Shown here one piece after another: positions 5,673 to 6,641 of a stretch of DNA of 6,641 nt. The DNA comes from Chloroflexota bacterium (GTDB lineage Bacteria; Chloroflexota; Anaerolineae; Anaerolineales; Villigracilaceae), in assembly GCA_016191985.1 (NCBI GenBank), contig JACPVB010000223.1, positions 1 to 6,641 on the forward strand. The letters run 5' to 3'. Each line of letters begins with the position of its first letter. Position 1 is the stretch's first letter. The position numbers were made by a program, and so were the translations under genes. The notes beneath the pieces were generated by a model. That model saw nothing but the letters and a program-made list of their open reading frames with translations, did no database searches and was not told the DNA's origin.

Positions 5673-6194
5673 TTATTTTTTTCCGAACAACATGCGCCCC
5701 AGCAAAAGCATGATGCCCGCGAACAAACCGCCGACCAAGCCCGCGATCAACGCGCCGCGTGTATCGATCACCGTGGATACGTTCCCTTCCACCTTTCGCG
5801 ATAACAGGATGATCGACTCAATGCGCTCGCCGCGGATTTCACGTCCTGCCACGACACCCGCATACGCATTACCGAACTCGACGCTTCCCGCCACGACCAA
5901 ACCTGCCTGCCCATTAATGGACATGGTCTCCGCCCGGGCCGCTCCCGCCGCGCTGTTCTGCATCGTCACTTCATCCGCCTGCACCATCGCCAGCGCGGAC
6001 TGGTGAGTCTTCACCTCCCTGGCGTTGATTTCAAGGCTCGCGCTCTGGCTCAATTCCACATCCTCAGACTGGATCTCCTGTGCCAGACTCTGGTGCATCC
6101 GCACCAACTCAGCCTTTACATTTTCCACGCCCACCTGGGAGAGATTGATAACCTGTGCTTCTTCGGATTCGGTGATTTCGTTTTTATCGGTCAT
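5673..6194 (-). CDS. Tail-anchored membrane protein with eight 15-residue repeats
   Basis: Function unknown. From ATG 6194 the protein is 173 residues: an acidic N-terminus (1-24), then eight tandem 15-residue repeats (25-39, 40-54, 55-69, 70-84, 85-99, 100-114, 115-129, 130-144), and one hydrophobic segment (148-170, IAGLVGGLFAGIMLLLGRML) before GKK. The repeats follow x-[VIA]-x-A-x-[ED]-V-x-[ML]-x-x-S-[AL]-x-x, as in EINAREVKTHQSALA and MVQADEVTMQNSAAG, and drift towards Gly/Val in the last three. The regular small/hydrophobic alternation suggests a beta-solenoid anchored by its C-terminus; with no signal peptide the repeats should be cytoplasmic. It is related in style to, but not the same as, bactofilins or pentapeptide-repeat proteins. 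The start at 6194 has GAAGG six bases upstream; an ATG at 6233 in the same frame lies in a hairpin loop and lacks a binding site. Confidence 0.8.
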   Translation of the reverse strand: MTDKNEITESEEAQVINLSQVGVENVKAELVRMHQSLAQEIQSEDVELSQSASLEINAREVKTHQSALAMVQADEVTMQNSAAGAARAETMSINGQAGLVVAGSVEFGNAYAGVVAGREIRGERIESIILLSRKVEGNVSTVIDTRGALIAGLVGGLFAGIMLLLGRMLFGKK

Positions 6195-6223
6195 TGCGCG
6201 CCTTCGTGCCTTTGGCAGAAAAC

Positions 6224-6245
6224 GCGCCTCCATGTGCGGAGGCGC
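6224..6245 (-). other. Hairpin in the 5' leader of the repeat-protein gene
   Basis: GCGCCTCC (6224-6231) and GGAGGCGC (6238-6245) form a perfect eight-pair stem with a six-base loop. It would lie about 15 bases from the predicted transcript start and about 30 bases before the start codon. On the minus strand the stem locks away a GGAGG sequence, though that is too far from ATG 6194 to be its ribosome binding site. It may stabilise the mRNA 5' end. Confidence 0.55.
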
Positions 6246-6266
6246 AAATTTTCAACAACGGCTTGG

Positions 6267-6295
6267 ATTTTATACGCAGGCTGAGGTTTCGTCAA
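6267..6295 (-). promoter_or_regulatory. Sigma-70-type promoter for the repeat-protein gene
   Basis: On the minus strand TTGACG (6290-6295; five of six to TTGACA) is followed after exactly 17 bases by TAAAAT (6267-6272; five of six to TATAAT). The predicted start is near 6260, giving a leader of about 65 bases. This is the best promoter match that I found in the window. Confidence 0.75.
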
Positions 6296-6323
6296 GGAAA
6301 AGTCCTTTGTTCTATAATACCCA

Positions 6324-6373
6324 CGGTCACAAACTGCGCTTTCCACCTTCTAAAAAAGCGCAGTTTGTGACCG
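6324..6373. repeat. Perfect 19-bp inverted repeat (hairpin)
   Basis: CGGTCACAAACTGCGCTTT (6324-6342) is repeated as its exact reverse complement at 6355-6373 around a 12-base loop. There is no terminal T-run on either strand, so it is not an ordinary terminator. It lies between the minus-strand PaiB-like gene and the promoter of the repeat-protein gene. The long perfect arms suggest a recent small palindromic element, or a structured RNA. A TATAAT at 6313-6318 precedes it on the plus strand. Confidence 0.85.
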
Positions 6374-6388
6374 AGTGCGGTATGACTT

Positions 6389-6467
6389 GTACACGGAGCA
6401 CACGAATAGTACGGGTTTTCCGTAAAAAAATAGAAACGAATCCGTCTCTTCCGCGAAATCCGTGTAC
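6389..6467. repeat. ACACGGA-type inverted repeat, copy B
   Basis: GTACACGGA (6389-6397) pairs with TCCGTGTAC (6459-6467). The left arm matches copy A (3083-3107) without gaps at 20 of 25 positions, and ACACGGA to TCCGTGT spans 75 bp here against 76 bp there. An inner stem TACGG/CCGTA (6410-6414, 6420-6424) is present. The two loci are therefore diverged copies of one element. It sits 11 bases past the stop of the PaiB-like gene. Confidence 0.75.
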
Positions 6468-6478
6468 CAACAAAAGGG

Positions 6479-6641
6479 TTAGCTCGGTCGCGCCTTCCTC
6501 ATCCCCTTCGCCACCTCTAGCGAATTCTCATCCCCCCGCCCTTCCAATTTGTGGATGATGTTCTCGTAATCCTCGTCATTTCGATTTTGGCTGAGTTTAT
6601 AGCTTGCATCAAAACGCGTAACATCCAGCGCGAAACCAAAA
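6479..6641 (-). CDS. C-terminal end of a PaiB-like FMN-binding protein (5' end outside window)
   Basis: The minus-strand frame is open from the window edge to the TAA at 6481-6479, giving the last 53 residues. The key feature is YKLSQNRNDEDYENIIHKLE, which resembles the conserved KLSQNR segment near the C-terminus of the PaiB family (FMN-binding split-barrel proteins first described as negative transcriptional regulators in Bacillus). A closing GRGDENSLEVAKGMRKA follows. Only this fragment is visible, so the FMN-binding core cannot be checked; another split-barrel flavoprotein is the main alternative. The gene lies upstream of, and in the same direction as, the repeat-protein gene, but a repeat-filled gap with its own promoter separates them. 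Confidence 0.65.
   Translation of the reverse strand, partial: FGFALDVTRFDASYKLSQNRNDEDYENIIHKLEGRGDENSLEVAKGMRKARPS

Noticed and set aside
6003..6558. Plus-strand open frames of 93 and 177 residues
   Set aside because: They run across the start of the repeat-protein gene, its promoter, two palindromes and the end of the PaiB-like gene. No domain or binding site supports them.

Overview
This window looks like chromosome from a Gram-negative-type or atypical-envelope bacterium of moderate GC. My best guess is a member of the Chloroflexota (Anaerolineae-like). That placement is an inference from three things: the Thr/Pro-rich linker of the lipoprotein, a TrmI-type tRNA methyltransferase, and gaps packed with short palindromic repeats built from ACACGGA and ACGCAG units. 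No phage, plasmid, transposase, CRISPR, tRNA or rRNA sequence is visible.

Layout, left half (+ strand). The window opens inside an unrecognised gene (1-402). Its stop codon abuts a gene for an envelope lipoprotein (403-1746) that fuses a DsbA-like thioredoxin-fold domain to a cyclophilin peptidyl-prolyl isomerase. That gene overlaps by one base a PrsW-type intramembrane protease gene (1746-3011). The pair reads as a translationally coupled envelope-protein folding and proteolysis unit. A gap of about 290 bp follows (3012-3304) and is filled by two inverted repeats. Next come trmI (3305-4147, tRNA m1A58 methyltransferase) and a CoA-pyrophosphatase-type Nudix hydrolase (4232-4846).

Middle. The Nudix gene ends inside a perfect 26-bp palindrome. 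A bidirectional intrinsic terminator follows directly and separates it from the convergent minus-strand genes.

Right half (- strand, read right to left). A PaiB-like FMN-binding protein enters from beyond the window (6641-6479). A repeat-rich gap follows (6478-6195) and carries a perfect 19-bp hairpin, a second ACACGGA palindrome and a good sigma-70-type promoter. That promoter drives a small tail-anchored protein made of eight 15-residue repeats (6194-5673). Last is rplY, ribosomal protein bL25 with its TL5/CTC-type C-terminal domain (5577-4906).

Most genes are ordinary housekeeping types. The points worth attention are: the lipoprotein's DsbA-like domain, which has lost the first cysteine of its CxxC site; a palindromic repeat that forms the N-terminal coding part of that lipoprotein gene; the previously unassigned 15-residue-repeat membrane protein; and a family of structured intergenic palindromes with exact 9- or 10-bp internal periodicity. 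I did not find a convincing new multi-gene system.
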